A DNA stretch of 48,380 nt from Endozoicomonas acroporae (GCF_002864045.1 NZ_PJPV01000147.1:1-48380); one strand, 5' to 3'; positions 17,386 through 26,736 are shown, numbered from the stretch's first letter. The notes: a model not told the origin generated them from the letters alone. Program-made: numbers and translations.

Positions 17386-18324
17386 TCAGTGAGTTGAAGA
17401 AAAAGAGCCGCTCTCACCGCTGTTTTTCTTATCAGGAGAGAGGGGAGCCGCATCACTCAAAACCTCATGATCCACAGTGCTTTCTTTCTGTAGCTGCTCA
17501 ATTTGCTGGGAAGACATATAAAAATCCGCTTCTCGACCCTCCAGCACCCGCTGACCATGCCAGGGCAATAGTCGATAATCTGCGTGATGACTGTAATCGA
17601 GAAATGGATACTTGATAATCTGAAAGTAGGGGGAGTAATCAAAGTCACGGGGCGTGCAAAGTTTCGGATTTCGTTGAAAGAGTTGTACGCCAGCATCGCC
17701 ATCGTGTTTAACCAGGGGCAGGATGGGAAAGTGGATAAAACTAAAAGCTTCAGCAATCATGGTTGAGCAGACGGTTTTTGTTTCCTGGCCCGGAGAATGC
17801 TGAAATAATGAGGAGCCAAGTCTTCTGGGCAGGAAAGAGTAGGGGAAGAAGAACCGGGCAAGATCAAGAATCTGCCTGACATTGTAATCCATACCCAGGC
17901 GGCTGGTTGCGTAGTGTATGACTTTCTGGCTGTCACTGTAGCTCAGACCTTTAGGTCGGCATATCCGCAAATGCTCACCTTCATAGTTTTTCAGGGGCTG
18001 GATAGCGGTACCGATTCCCAGTTCACTCTCAATAATCAGTTGTTCATCAGGGGAGCCGCCATAGGATTCACTGACAATCTGGCGAATTCTGTCATCCTCA
18101 ATATCGTGTAGTCGGCCAAGGTAAAGAATGGCATGGGACCAGGGGCTTTGAGTGGTTTGCTTGATAACCCGGCTGACTCTGGATCTTCCTTCAACCAACA
18201 GAACATCGCAGGGTTTAATTTCATGCCTGACACGTTCAAAATCACACAGAGGGCTTGTTCTTTCCTGAACGTTGTGGCTTAGCCAGTCTGTAAGGCATCC
18301 CGCAACCATTTTGAAGAGTTCCAT
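17386..18324 (-). CDS. YiiX/YebB-type permuted papain-fold protein (NlpC/P60 superfamily)
   Basis: A 312-aa cytoplasmic protein of the permuted NlpC/P60-like family that includes E. coli YiiX and YaeF. Typical sequence is CDVLLVEGRSRVSRVIKQTT followed by QSPWSHAILYLG, with the likely catalytic His near residue 64. The nucleophile Cys is near residue 186 in TKTVCSTMIAEAF. Such enzymes are thought to cleave amide or ester bonds in peptides or lipids; the substrate is unknown. The ATG at 18324 with AGGA seven bases before it is preferred over a TTG at 18342. The last 30 residues are Ser/Asp-rich and probably disordered. No signal peptide is visible. Confidence 0.78.
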   Translation of the reverse strand: MELFKMVAGCLTDWLSHNVQERTSPLCDFERVRHEIKPCDVLLVEGRSRVSRVIKQTTQSPWSHAILYLGRLHDIEDDRIRQIVSESYGGSPDEQLIIESELGIGTAIQPLKNYEGEHLRICRPKGLSYSDSQKVIHYATSRLGMDYNVRQILDLARFFFPYSFLPRRLGSSLFQHSPGQETKTVCSTMIAEAFSFIHFPILPLVKHDGDAGVQLFQRNPKLCTPRDFDYSPYFQIIKYPFLDYSHHADYRLLPWHGQRVLEGREADFYMSSQQIEQLQKESTVDHEVLSDAAPLSPDKKNSGESGSFSSTH

Positions 18325-18506
18325 ACTCCAGTCCTGAGCCAATCTTTATTTCTTTATGTTAGCATTGGTTATTCTTTACATTATGAATTGATATAAATTT
18401 GACATTTTTTCATGAGTTCATCTGCTTGATGGCAAGCACCCTGAAAAACATCAAAAAGCTGTTATTACCAAATAAGGCATAATAATGGGCTGAATAGCCA
18501 GCAAGC

Positions 18507-19100
18507 ATGGGAGTATGCTTTGTGAACAATGGATCAAAGCCGGAAAATATTGTGGCAAATCTGCAGTTTTTGAATAAGAAAAAAGGATTGCCTCCGGTAC
18601 ACAGCTGGAACCCTCCTTTCTGTGGTGATATTGATATGCGCATCAGTCGGGATGGCCGTTGGCACTACAATGGCTCCCCCATTGGCAGGGAATCAATGGT
18701 GAAGCTGTTTGCTTCAGTTCTCAGGCATGATGATGATGGCCATTACTACCTGGTTACTCCGGTAGAAAAAGTAAGAATTCAGGTGGATGATGCGCCATTT
18801 GTCGCGGTTTCTGCTGAGGTTCGGGATGGTGCGAATGGACCCGAATACCTGTTTACCACCAATGTTGGTGATGAGGTAGTGCTTAGCAATGAACACGGTT
18901 TGAAAATGATCAAAAGTATGAAAACCGGAGAATTCGTGCCTTATATCCGGGTTAGAGATCGACTGGATGCATTGGTAAATCGCAATGTGTTTTACCAGTT
19001 AGTGGCAGAGGCCGTTGAAACCCGGGTGGCTGAGGGGATAGAGTTAAGCATTCGCAGTCAGGGGCAAAACTATTCCCTGGGAGTTGTTGAGGGTGGCTGA
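18507..19100 (+). CDS. DUF1285 family protein
   Basis: A 197-aa protein matching DUF1285: PPVHSWNPPFCGDIDMRISR, DGRWHYNGSPIGRESMVKLF, ASVLRHDDDGHYYLVTPVEK and IQVDDAPFVAVSAEV. The function is unknown; the family has a two-domain beta-rich fold and is usually single-copy in gammaproteobacteria. In Pseudomonas a DUF1285 gene also neighbours the ETF dehydrogenase gene, as here. The start could instead be GTG at 18522, which has GGGAG eight bases before it and would remove five residues. It converges with etfQO, only 22 bases apart. Confidence 0.85.
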   Translation: MGVCFVNNGSKPENIVANLQFLNKKKGLPPVHSWNPPFCGDIDMRISRDGRWHYNGSPIGRESMVKLFASVLRHDDDGHYYLVTPVEKVRIQVDDAPFVAVSAEVRDGANGPEYLFTTNVGDEVVLSNEHGLKMIKSMKTGEFVPYIRVRDRLDALVNRNVFYQLVAEAVETRVAEGIELSIRSQGQNYSLGVVEGG

Positions 19101-19122
19101 ACCACCCTCATCGCAGGAAAGG

Positions 19123-20781
19123 TCACATGTTTGGATAATTCGGGCCGCCAGCACCTTCCGGGGCAATCCAGGTGATATTCTGAGCGGGATCCTTGATGTC
19201 ACAGGTCTTACAGTGAACGCAGTTCTGGCTGTTGATCTGAAACCGGTTTTCTCCGCTATTCTCGTCCACCACAATCTCATAAACCCCAGCGGGGCAGTAC
19301 CTTTGTGCTGGCTCATTATAAGCCGGAAGGTTTTGCTTAAGCGGAATGGTTGCGTCTTTAAGCTTCAGGTGACAAGGCTGATCCTCCTCGTGATTAGTAT
19401 TCGAGAGGAACACTGAACTCAACCGGTCAAAGGTGATCACACCATCAGGTTTTGGGTAGTTGATGGGGCTGGACTCTGCCGCAGGCTTAAGCTGGGCGTA
19501 ATCCGCAGTGGTATCGTGCAGGGTGAATGGCAATTTGCCATTGAAAATATTGAGGTCTGCAAAGGCAAAGGCGGCACCAAAGAGGTTACCAAATTTATGC
19601 ATGGCCGGACCGAAGTTCCGTTGCTGATGTAGTTCTTTATAGAGCCAGGACGCTTTGAATGCCTCATCAAAGGATTCCAGTTTATTGCCGCCCTCAGAGC
19701 CTGCACTCACCGACTTGAATACTTCTTCTGCCGCAATCATGCCGGACTTCATGGCGGTATGGGAGCCTTTTATTTTGGCGCCATTCATGGTTCCGGCGTC
19801 ACAACCAATCAGGAGTCCGCCCGGAAAAGTCATCTCAGGTAATGATTGCGGCCCACCTTTGGCCAGTGCTCTTGCGCCATAGGAAACCCGTTTTCCACCT
19901 TCCAGGTATTGTTTGATAACCGGACTCTTTTTGAATCTCTGGAACTCTTCAAAAGGGCTAAGATGCGGATTTGAATAGCTCAAATCGGTAATAAGGCCCA
20001 GTACTACCTGATTATTCTCCAGATGGTAGAGGAATCCGCCACCGGTAGACCCGCTTTCAGCCAGTGGCCAGCCAGCAGTATGAACCACCAGGCCCTGTTG
20101 ATGCTTCTCGGGTGCGATATCCCACAGCTCTTTAATGCCGATGCCATAATGTTGAGGATCACGCCCTTCATCCAGCTTAAAATGGCTGATAAGTTGCTTG
20201 CCCAAATGCCCGCGACATCCTTCGGAAAAGAGCGTGTATTTGGCGTGCAGCTCCATACCTGGCATAAAGCTGTCTTTCTCGTCACCGGAGGCTGAAATCC
20301 CCATATCTCCGGTGGCAATGCCCCTGACACTGCCATCGTCTTTAAACAGCACTTCCTGGGCGGCGAATCCCGGGAAAATTTCCACCCCAAGTGACTCGGC
20401 CTGCTCCGCCAGCCAGCGGGTGAGATTGCCGAGACTGATGATGTAATTGCCTTCATTGTGCATGGTTTTAGGCACAAACAGGTTGGGTACTTTTATGGAT
20501 TTTTCTTCAGAACGAAGTACATAAATATCATCGGATGACACTGGAGTATTTAACGGCGCACCCAGCTCTTGCCAATTGGGAAACAACTCATTAAGCGCCG
20601 TTGGTTCAAAAACTGCCCCTGAGATGATATGAGCGCCAACTTCGGAGCCTTTCTCGACAACGCAGACACTAAGTTCTTTATCCTGCTCCTGAGACAATTG
20701 CATCAGCCGACAGGCGGCTGACAAGCCGGAAGGGCCTGCACCCACGATAACGACATCAAATGCCATGGATTCGCGTTCCAT
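19123..20781 (-). CDS. etfD: Electron transfer flavoprotein-ubiquinone oxidoreductase
   Basis: Membrane-associated flavoprotein with a 4Fe-4S cluster that passes electrons from ETF (acyl-CoA dehydrogenases) to ubiquinone. It is 552 aa from the start at 20781, chosen because GGGAGGA lies nearby and the protein then begins MERESMAFDVVIVGAGPSGL, the FAD-binding Rossmann motif. The C-terminus carries the ferredoxin-like cluster with CPAGVYEI upstream and NCVHCKTCDIKDP. Middle segments such as GCDAGTMNGAKIKGSHTAMK match the family. A PsrA-type palindrome lies 43 bases upstream. etfBA is divergently transcribed next door. Confidence 0.95.
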   Translation of the reverse strand: MERESMAFDVVIVGAGPSGLSAACRLMQLSQEQDKELSVCVVEKGSEVGAHIISGAVFEPTALNELFPNWQELGAPLNTPVSSDDIYVLRSEEKSIKVPNLFVPKTMHNEGNYIISLGNLTRWLAEQAESLGVEIFPGFAAQEVLFKDDGSVRGIATGDMGISASGDEKDSFMPGMELHAKYTLFSEGCRGHLGKQLISHFKLDEGRDPQHYGIGIKELWDIAPEKHQQGLVVHTAGWPLAESGSTGGGFLYHLENNQVVLGLITDLSYSNPHLSPFEEFQRFKKSPVIKQYLEGGKRVSYGARALAKGGPQSLPEMTFPGGLLIGCDAGTMNGAKIKGSHTAMKSGMIAAEEVFKSVSAGSEGGNKLESFDEAFKASWLYKELHQQRNFGPAMHKFGNLFGAAFAFADLNIFNGKLPFTLHDTTADYAQLKPAAESSPINYPKPDGVITFDRLSSVFLSNTNHEEDQPCHLKLKDATIPLKQNLPAYNEPAQRYCPAGVYEIVVDENSGENRFQINSQNCVHCKTCDIKDPAQNITWIAPEGAGGPNYPNM

Positions 20782-20823
20782 GATGAGCTTCCTCCCTGTC
20801 GGAGTGTTATTTTCAGAACGGTA

Positions 20824-20841
20824 TTCAAACAACTGTTTGAA
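20824..20841. promoter_or_regulatory. PsrA-type palindrome upstream of etfQO
   Basis: TTCAAACAACTGTTTGAA, an 8-bp perfect dyad around two central bases, fits G/C-AAAC-N4-GTTTG/C. It lies 43 bases upstream of the etfQO start, in the right place to overlap its promoter. The aceA site at 1561-1578 differs at only two positions. Confidence 0.65.
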
Positions 20842-21043
20842 ATTGCTTGGCATTATACTCAGTGTTTCCCCGAATGGACAACACGTCATTAGTTATTAAT
20901 ACCTATGCCCAGAAATGTTCCGGCTGCTGAACAGCTGCTATCTTGTCCCCCACAGCTATTCTGCAATCAGCAGAATCAGGTGTATTTCCGGTAATGCATA
21001 GTAACAGACACCTGTCTTAAATAAGAATATCTGAGTGAACTGA

Positions 21044-21061
21044 TTGAAACATACGTTTGAA
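21044..21061. promoter_or_regulatory. Weaker PsrA-type site upstream of etfBA
   Basis: TTGAAACATACGTTTGAA contains GAAAC-N4-GTTTG with the same four-base spacing as the sites at aceA and etfQO. It is 148 bases upstream of the etfB start, so it would act on a distal promoter. TTGACG at 21068-21073 is a possible -35 element just downstream. Confidence 0.45.
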
Positions 21062-21208
21062 CCCTTATTGACGTACTGGTAGACTGCGCTCAAGCAGATG
21101 TGTGAACACAGGTTGCTGAATGATAATAAAATTTGTCTGTCCGGTTGTTCGTTATCTGCTCGACAATTCAAGACCTGGCCAATAACGAGAAGGGAAGGCT
21201 GCGAACTC

Positions 21209-21958
21209 ATGAAAATATTAGTAGCCGTCAAAAGAGTCATTGACTATAACGTCAAGGTTCGAGTGAAGGCGGATAACACTGACGTCGATCTCACCAACGT
21301 CAAAATGGCAATCAACCCTTTCTGTGAAATTGCTGTTGAAGAAGCAGTAAGACTCAAAGAGAAAGGTGTCGCTACAGAAATCGTTGCCGTATCCCTTGGT
21401 GCCAAAGAGTGCCAGGAGCAGATACGAACAGCGCTGGCTCTTGGTGCAGACCGAGGCATTCAGGTTCAGACTGATCAGCCGCTGGGTTCCCTGGCAGTTG
21501 CCAAACTGCTTAAGGCCATTGTGGATGAAGAAAAGCCTGACCTTGTTCTTCTGGGTAAACAATCCATCGACAGTGACAATGGCCAGACCGGTCAGATGCT
21601 TGCGGCACTTGCCGGTATGTCTCAGGCAACCTACGCCTCAGAAGTCAATGTTGACGGTGATAACGTTAATGTTACCCGTGAAGTGGACGGCGGTTTACAG
21701 ACGTTAAGCCTGAAGCTGCCCGCAGTGATTACCACGGATTTGCGTCTGAATGAGCCGCGTTACGCATCACTGCCCAATATTATGAAAGCCAAGCGTAAGC
21801 CTCTGGATGTCAAATCACCAGAAGACCTCGGCGTAGCAGTGTCGTCTACTTTAACGACGATCAAAGTAGAACCACCGGCTGAACGACAGGCGGGTATCAA
21901 GGTGGCCAGCGTGGATGAGCTGGTAGAAAAATTAAAAAATGAGGCGAAGGTGATCTAA
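21209..21958 (+). CDS. etfB: Electron transfer flavoprotein, beta subunit
   Basis: Small subunit of the heterodimeric ETF; binds AMP and carries electrons from acyl-CoA dehydrogenases to EtfQO. The 249-aa protein begins MKILVAVKRVIDYNVKVRVK, as in homologues, and has VKMAINPFCEIAVEEAVRLK. The family recognition loop LRLNEPRYASLPNIMKAKRK sits near residue 190. The start at 21209 has GAAGGGAAGG upstream and removes 37 unrelated residues. The stop overlaps the etfA start by one base (TAATG). Confidence 0.97.
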   Translation: MKILVAVKRVIDYNVKVRVKADNTDVDLTNVKMAINPFCEIAVEEAVRLKEKGVATEIVAVSLGAKECQEQIRTALALGADRGIQVQTDQPLGSLAVAKLLKAIVDEEKPDLVLLGKQSIDSDNGQTGQMLAALAGMSQATYASEVNVDGDNVNVTREVDGGLQTLSLKLPAVITTDLRLNEPRYASLPNIMKAKRKPLDVKSPEDLGVAVSSTLTTIKVEPPAERQAGIKVASVDELVEKLKNEAKVI

Positions 21959-22887
21959 TGGCCATACTAGTCGTTGCTGATCATGATAACAGCTCGCTCG
22001 GAGCGGGAACTCTGAACACGGTCGCAGCTGCTACCGCAATCGGGGGAGAGATTCACCTGCTGGTTGCAGGGTCCGGGTGTAGCGGAGTTGCAGAGCAGGC
22101 CTCTGCCGTAGCGGGTGTATCAAAAGTCTTGCTGGCCGAGAATGCTGCACTGGAAAACCGACTGGCAGAAAATGTCAGTCTGCTGGTTGCCGAACTGGGC
22201 AAGGATTACTCTCACCTACTGGCATCCACCTCAACCGATGCCAGAAATATGATGCCAAGGGTGGCAGCTTTACTGGATGTTGATCAGATATCCGACATCA
22301 TCCGTGTGCAAAGCGAAGATACCTTTGCTCGTCCGATCTACGCCGGTAATGCCATTGCCACGGTTCAGTCCAGTGCATCTATCAAGGTTATTACCGTTCG
22401 TAACACAGGTTTTGACCCGGTTTCTGCGGAAGGTGGATCTGCCAGTGTAGAAACCGTCGCCAGCAGTCATGATGCAGGGGTATCGAGCTTTGTCAGTGAA
22501 GAGCTGGCTCAGTCTGACCGTCCTGAGCTGGCGGCTGCGGACATCATTGTGTCCGGTGGTCGTGGCATGGGTAATGGAGAGAACTTCGAGTTACTTTACA
22601 AAGTAGCGGACAAGCTTGGCGCTGCAGTCGGTGCTTCCCGTGCTGCCGTGGATGCAGGCTATGTACCCAATGACATGCAGGTCGGACAAACCGGTAAGAT
22701 TGTTGCTCCCAAGCTGTACGTCGCCGTTGGTATTTCCGGAGCTATTCAGCATCTGGCTGGAATGAAGGACAGTAAAGTCATTGTTGCTATCAACAAAGAT
22801 GAAGAAGCGCCCATATTTCAGGTTGCAGACTATAGTCTGGTAGCAGACCTGTTTGAAGCTATTCCGGAACTTGAAGGCAAGCTCTGA
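21958..22887 (+). CDS. etfA: Electron transfer flavoprotein, alpha subunit
   Basis: Large ETF subunit, which holds the FAD. It is 309 aa with the N-terminal domain MAILVVADHDNSSLGAGTLN. The FAD domain contains VSGGRGMGNGENFELLYKVA, DKLGAAVGASRAAVDAGYVP, QVGQTGKIVAPKLYVAVGIS and GAIQHLAGMKDSKVIVAIN, the classic etfA signature. It is translationally coupled to etfB. A strong terminator follows 24 bases after the stop. Confidence 0.97.
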   Translation: MAILVVADHDNSSLGAGTLNTVAAATAIGGEIHLLVAGSGCSGVAEQASAVAGVSKVLLAENAALENRLAENVSLLVAELGKDYSHLLASTSTDARNMMPRVAALLDVDQISDIIRVQSEDTFARPIYAGNAIATVQSSASIKVITVRNTGFDPVSAEGGSASVETVASSHDAGVSSFVSEELAQSDRPELAAADIIVSGGRGMGNGENFELLYKVADKLGAAVGASRAAVDAGYVPNDMQVGQTGKIVAPKLYVAVGISGAIQHLAGMKDSKVIVAINKDEEAPIFQVADYSLVADLFEAIPELEGKL

Positions 22888-22910
22888 TCAATAGACAACT
22901 TCCTTTTATA

Positions 22911-22944
22911 AAAAGTACCACTTTCGTTGAAAGTGGTACTTTTC
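22911..22944 (+). terminator. Intrinsic terminator of etfBA
   Basis: A perfect 14-bp stem AAAAGTACCACTTT/AAAGTGGTACTTTT (22911-22924 with 22930-22943) around CGTTG. It ends in a T-run and has A-runs on the other side, so it could work both ways. Confidence 0.88.
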
Positions 22945-23045
22945 TACTGGTTTTATGCCTTTTTTTTCTCCCGGGGTTTTAAGCTCCATCAACTCTGTGC
23001 ATAATCTTTCACAATAAAGCGATAAGAAACATACCGGAGTAGATT

Positions 23046-23687
23046 TTGATACGAGTTCTGGTTGCGGATGATCATGATTTGGTGAGAGCTGGAATTTCTC
23101 GCATGTTAGCTGATGTTGAGGGTATTGCAATTGTTGCCCAGGCTGTCAGTGGTGAAGATGCTATCAGCCTTTATCGGGAATTTGCTCCGGATGTTACGTT
23201 AATGGATGTCAGAATGCCCGGCATTGGCGGGCTGGAAGCTACCCGGAAAATCTGCCAGATCAACCCTCATGCAAAAATTATTGCCGTAACCGTCTGTATG
23301 GATGACCCATTTCCCACCAGGCTGCTTGAAGCCGGCGCGTCAGGTTACGTCACCAAAAGTTCAAATATTACCGAAATGGTTACGGCCATTCGCACTGTAT
23401 TTACCGGAAAGAAATACATTTCCCCGGAAATTGCCCAGCAAATGGCTTTAAAAGCTATAGAGCCAGACAGTGCGTCACCCTTCAATCAGCTCTCTCATCG
23501 CGAAATGCAGATAGCTCTTATGATTGTTAATTGCGAGAAAGTACAGACCATATCTGATAAGTTATGCCTGAGTCCCAAAACGGTGAATAGCTATCGCTAC
23601 CGGATGTTTGAAAAGCTGAATATCACCAGTGATGTAGAGCTGACACACTTGGCTATTCGCCATGACCTGGTAGATACCATAGAGTGA
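23046..23687 (+). CDS. gacA: GacA/UvrY response regulator
   Basis: Response regulator of the BarA/GacS two-component system, which activates CsrB/RsmZ-type small RNAs and so relieves CsrA/RsmA repression. It is 213 aa: receiver domain with VADDHD and phospho-acceptor D54 in LMDVRMPG, and the conserved Lys in YVTKSS. The C-terminal LuxR-type helix-turn-helix is SHREMQIALMIVNC and LCLSPKTVNSYRYRMFEKLN. The start is TTG at 23046 after CGGAG; known gacA and uvrY genes also begin with TTG. The gacA-uvrC-pgsA order is conserved in gammaproteobacteria. Confidence 0.95.
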   Translation: MIRVLVADDHDLVRAGISRMLADVEGIAIVAQAVSGEDAISLYREFAPDVTLMDVRMPGIGGLEATRKICQINPHAKIIAVTVCMDDPFPTRLLEAGASGYVTKSSNITEMVTAIRTVFTGKKYISPEIAQQMALKAIEPDSASPFNQLSHREMQIALMIVNCEKVQTISDKLCLSPKTVNSYRYRMFEKLNITSDVELTHLAIRHDLVDTIE

Positions 23688-23856
23688 ACGCTGCCTTACA
23701 GGCTCTGATGAACCTCTTGTTGAGTTCCTTCCGCTACTCCCGGTGCTGATGCCCGAAAATACTGTTACCTGTACTGAAAAATGCAGGCTTATTCGTTTCT
23801 ACCGCGCTGTGAAGATATAATGAGCAGTTGATTTGATAACCGTTGTCTGGTGGTTC

Positions 23857-25701
23857 ATGACAGGTAGTGAAGAAAGCAAAAAGTTTGATCACAAATCATT
23901 TCTGGAAAAGGTGTCCAGCCGTCCGGGTGTCTATGATATGCGTGATCACCGTGGCAAAACACTCTATATCGGTAAAGCGAAAAATCTTAAAAATCGTCTC
24001 TCAAGCTACTTCCGGGCAACGGGTCTTACCACCAAAACCATGGCTTTGGTAAGCAAGATTGCTGATATTCAACTGACGATTACCCACACTGAAACTGAGG
24101 CGCTGCTGCTTGAGCAAAACCTGATAAAAGACAGAAAGCCACCCTACAACATTTTGCTGAGGGACGATAAGTCATACCCCTATATCTATATCTCCGGTGA
24201 TGATGATTTCCCCAGGATGGACTCCTGTCGTGGACGTAAACGACAAAAAGGCCAGTATTTTGGGCCGTACCCCAGTAGCGGAGCGGTTCGGGAAAGCCTG
24301 CACCTGCTGCAGAAGATTTTTAAGATACGTCAGTGTACTGACATCTATTTCAACAATAGAACCCGGCCCTGCCTGCAATATCAAATCAACCGTTGCAAGG
24401 CCCCCTGTGTTGGCCTGGTCTCAAAAGAAGAGTACCAGCAGGATCTTGAGGATACCCGGCAATTCCTGGATGGCAAAAACCAGCAGTTAATCCGTTCGCT
24501 GATAAAGCGCATGGAAGATGCTGCGGAATCCCTGGATTTTGAAGAGGCGGCGGCAACCCGGGATAAAATCAACCACCTCCGGGCTGTTCAGGAACAGCAG
24601 ACGGTGACCAAGTCGGCCGGTGATATTGATGTGATCGGGTTTGCCCAAATGGGTGGCAATACCTGTTTTGATGTGCTTTTTGTTCGTTCTGGCAGGTTGC
24701 TTGGTCATAAATATTACTTTCCTGATTTTAAGCTGGAAGCTGAACGGTCTGATTACCTGGAAGATTTTATGGCCCAGTTCTATGTAAGGCTGTTTGCCAG
24801 TCGTGATTTTCCCGAGGAGATCGTGGTTCCGTTTGGGCTGGCCGGTGCAGATACTATTGAAGACGCGATCCAGGCGGTTTCTGGCAAGAAAATCAAGATC
24901 AAGGACAAAGTACGTTCTGAACGGCACGATTGGTTAGGTTTGGCTAATAAAAATGCGCAGCAGAATCTTGAAAGTCACCTGGCGAGCAAGAGCCATTTAA
25001 ACCAGCGATACGCACAACTTAAGGGTTTGCTGGACATTGAGCAACCCATCCTGCGTATGGAGTGTTTCGACATCAGCCATACCATGGGGGAGGCAACCGT
25101 TGCGTCCTGTGTGGTATTTGGTCCGGAAGGGCCGGTGTTCAGTGAATACCGTCGTTACAATATCACTGGTATAGAGCCCGGGGATGATTATGCCGCCATG
25201 GCGATGGCTCTTGATAAGCGTTATCAGAAACTGGCGGAGGCAGATGCAGGGGAGGGGGCCAGGCCGGATCTTATCATTATTGATGGGGGTAAGGGGCAGT
25301 TAGGAAAGGCGTCGGAGGTGATGACCAGGCTGCAATTGCCAATTCCCCTGCTTGGGGTTGCCAAGGGGGTAACCCGAAAGCCCGGACTTGAAACATTGAT
25401 TTACCAGGATCAGGAGCTCAACCCCGAAGGTGCTGACGCAGCATTGCTGTTGATACAACAGATCCGGGATGAAGCACACCGCTTTGCCATCACCGGGCAT
25501 CGACAGCGCAGGCAAAAGGCCAGAAACCGTTCCGTGCTGGAAGATATTCCGGGTATTGGCAGCAAAAGGCGATCAGCTCTATTGAAGTTTTTTGGTGGTC
25601 GTGAAGGCGTGAGTGGTGCAACCATCGAAGAATTGAAGAAAGTTGAGGGCATCAGTCTGAAGCTGGCGCAGCAGATACATGAATATTTTCATAATGACTA
25701 G
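23857..25701 (+). CDS. uvrC: Excinuclease ABC subunit C
   Basis: Makes both incisions around DNA lesions in nucleotide excision repair after UvrA/UvrB loading. It is 614 aa from the ATG at 23857 (MTGSEESKKFDHKSFLEKVS); an earlier TTG start is less likely. Domains: GIY-YIG nuclease (RPGVYDMRD...LYIGKAKNLKNRLSSYF, about 17-95), a Cys cluster CLQYQINRCKAPCVG, and a UVR motif near 205-240. The RNase H-like nuclease has ECFDISHTMGEATVASCVVF and IIDGGKGQL, and the helix-hairpin-helix pair (IPGIGSKRRSALLKFFGG) is at the end. A weak hairpin at 25708-25739 follows. Confidence 0.97.
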   Translation: MTGSEESKKFDHKSFLEKVSSRPGVYDMRDHRGKTLYIGKAKNLKNRLSSYFRATGLTTKTMALVSKIADIQLTITHTETEALLLEQNLIKDRKPPYNILLRDDKSYPYIYISGDDDFPRMDSCRGRKRQKGQYFGPYPSSGAVRESLHLLQKIFKIRQCTDIYFNNRTRPCLQYQINRCKAPCVGLVSKEEYQQDLEDTRQFLDGKNQQLIRSLIKRMEDAAESLDFEEAAATRDKINHLRAVQEQQTVTKSAGDIDVIGFAQMGGNTCFDVLFVRSGRLLGHKYYFPDFKLEAERSDYLEDFMAQFYVRLFASRDFPEEIVVPFGLAGADTIEDAIQAVSGKKIKIKDKVRSERHDWLGLANKNAQQNLESHLASKSHLNQRYAQLKGLLDIEQPILRMECFDISHTMGEATVASCVVFGPEGPVFSEYRRYNITGIEPGDDYAAMAMALDKRYQKLAEADAGEGARPDLIIIDGGKGQLGKASEVMTRLQLPIPLLGVAKGVTRKPGLETLIYQDQELNPEGADAALLLIQQIRDEAHRFAITGHRQRRQKARNRSVLEDIPGIGSKRRSALLKFFGGREGVSGATIEELKKVEGISLKLAQQIHEYFHND

Positions 25702-25856
25702 CACCGAAGAGCAGGACTGTGTACCGTATGCCCTGCTTTGATTTCTGGGATCATCCCGAAAGAGCAAGGCGCTATGTCAAACCGTCCCAATACCGTCCCA
25801 AGGCTGCCAGCTGCATGCTTCATAGCCTTACAGCACAAGGGCTTAATTAAGTAGTT

Positions 25857-26420
25857 ATGAACGTCCCGAATTTTCTAACACTAACACGAATTGTTCTGGT
25901 CCCATTTCTCGTCGTTATTTTTTATCTCCCATTTGAGTGGAGTTACCTTGCCTGTGCTGGAATATTTGCTTTCGCTGCCGCAACGGACTGGTTTGATGGG
26001 TATCTTGCCCGTCGGCTCAACCAGACAACCCCTTTCGGCGCATTCTTTGACCCGGTTGCTGATAAAATAATGGTTGCCACGGCGCTGTGCCTGCTGATTG
26101 ATGAGTTTCGTGCCTTCTGGATGACGGTGCCGGCTCTGATCATTATTGGTCGGGAGATCGTCATCTCGGCCCTGAGAGAGTGGATGGCTGAACTGGGTAA
26201 GCGGACCAGTGTTGCCGTGAGCATGATCGGTAAGGCGAAAACCATGGCTCAAATGGCGGCCATTACCTTACTGCTATTATCGCCAGTGCCTGTTGATTCC
26301 TGGATTGGTTTACTTGGTATTGTTTTGCTGTACCTTTCGGCAATTCTGACACTATGGTCCATGTATATTTATCTGAAGGCTGCCTGGCCAGATCTTTCTC
26401 CGTTCAATAAGCCTGACTGA
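25857..26420 (+). CDS. pgsA: CDP-diacylglycerol--glycerol-3-phosphate 3-phosphatidyltransferase
   Basis: Inner-membrane enzyme making phosphatidylglycerol phosphate, the committed step to phosphatidylglycerol and cardiolipin. The 187-aa protein begins MNVPNFLTLTRIVLVPFLVV and has several hydrophobic segments. The CDP-alcohol phosphotransferase motif is complete: D44, D47-G48, A51-R52, G61, D65 and D69 (TDWFDGYLARRLN...FGAFFDPVADK). The ribosome site is weak. It follows uvrC by 155 bases and is followed by a tRNA operon, as in E. coli and Pseudomonas. Confidence 0.96.
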   Translation: MNVPNFLTLTRIVLVPFLVVIFYLPFEWSYLACAGIFAFAAATDWFDGYLARRLNQTTPFGAFFDPVADKIMVATALCLLIDEFRAFWMTVPALIIIGREIVISALREWMAELGKRTSVAVSMIGKAKTMAQMAAITLLLLSPVPVDSWIGLLGIVLLYLSAILTLWSMYIYLKAAWPDLSPFNKPD

Positions 26421-26435
26421 TGTGACGGAAAGCGG

Positions 26436-26463
26436 TTGACATCAAAGCAAAAAAACCTAAAAT
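26436..26463 (+). promoter_or_regulatory. Promoter of the tRNA operon
   Basis: TTGACA (26436-26441) and TAAAAT (26458-26463) with a 16-base spacer, about 90 bases upstream of tRNA-Gly and just after pgsA. The perfect -35 box suits a strongly expressed stable RNA operon. Confidence 0.7.
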
Positions 26464-26552
26464 ACGCTTCGTGTTCGGGCGCTGACAGGCAGTTAGCCAA
26501 AGTCGTCTAGCTTTGGTTCTTGATTATCGATTGCCGATTTTCAAAAAAGCGT

Positions 26553-26628
26553 GCGGGAATAGCTCAGTTGGTAGAGCGCAACCTTGCCAAGGTTGAGGTC
26601 GCGAGTTCGAACCTCGTTTCCCGCTCCA
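26553..26628 (+). tRNA. tRNA-Gly (anticodon GCC)
   Basis: A 76-base cloverleaf: acceptor GCGGGAA pairs with TTCCCGC, D-arm GCTCAGTTGGTAGAGC, anticodon loop CTTGCCAAG, T-loop GTTCGAACC, and encoded CCA. First of four tRNAs downstream of pgsA, corresponding to E. coli glyW. Confidence 0.98.
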
Positions 26629-26736
26629 ATTATTCAGTTTATGTTATTTAATTGCATAAATACGAGCACGATACATTGAAGCTTTCAATGTTCAGGTTTG
26701 TCTCTTACATCAAGAACAGACCAGGCTCCAGATTTT

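Noticed and set aside
20956..21240. 94-aa minus-strand ORF between etfQO and etfB
   Set aside because: It overlaps the etfB start and covers the divergent promoter region; no ribosome site or known motif.
23760..23800. Possible LexA box upstream of uvrC (CTGT...)
   Set aside because: CTGT half-sites are present but no CTG-N10-CAG arrangement with the right spacing.
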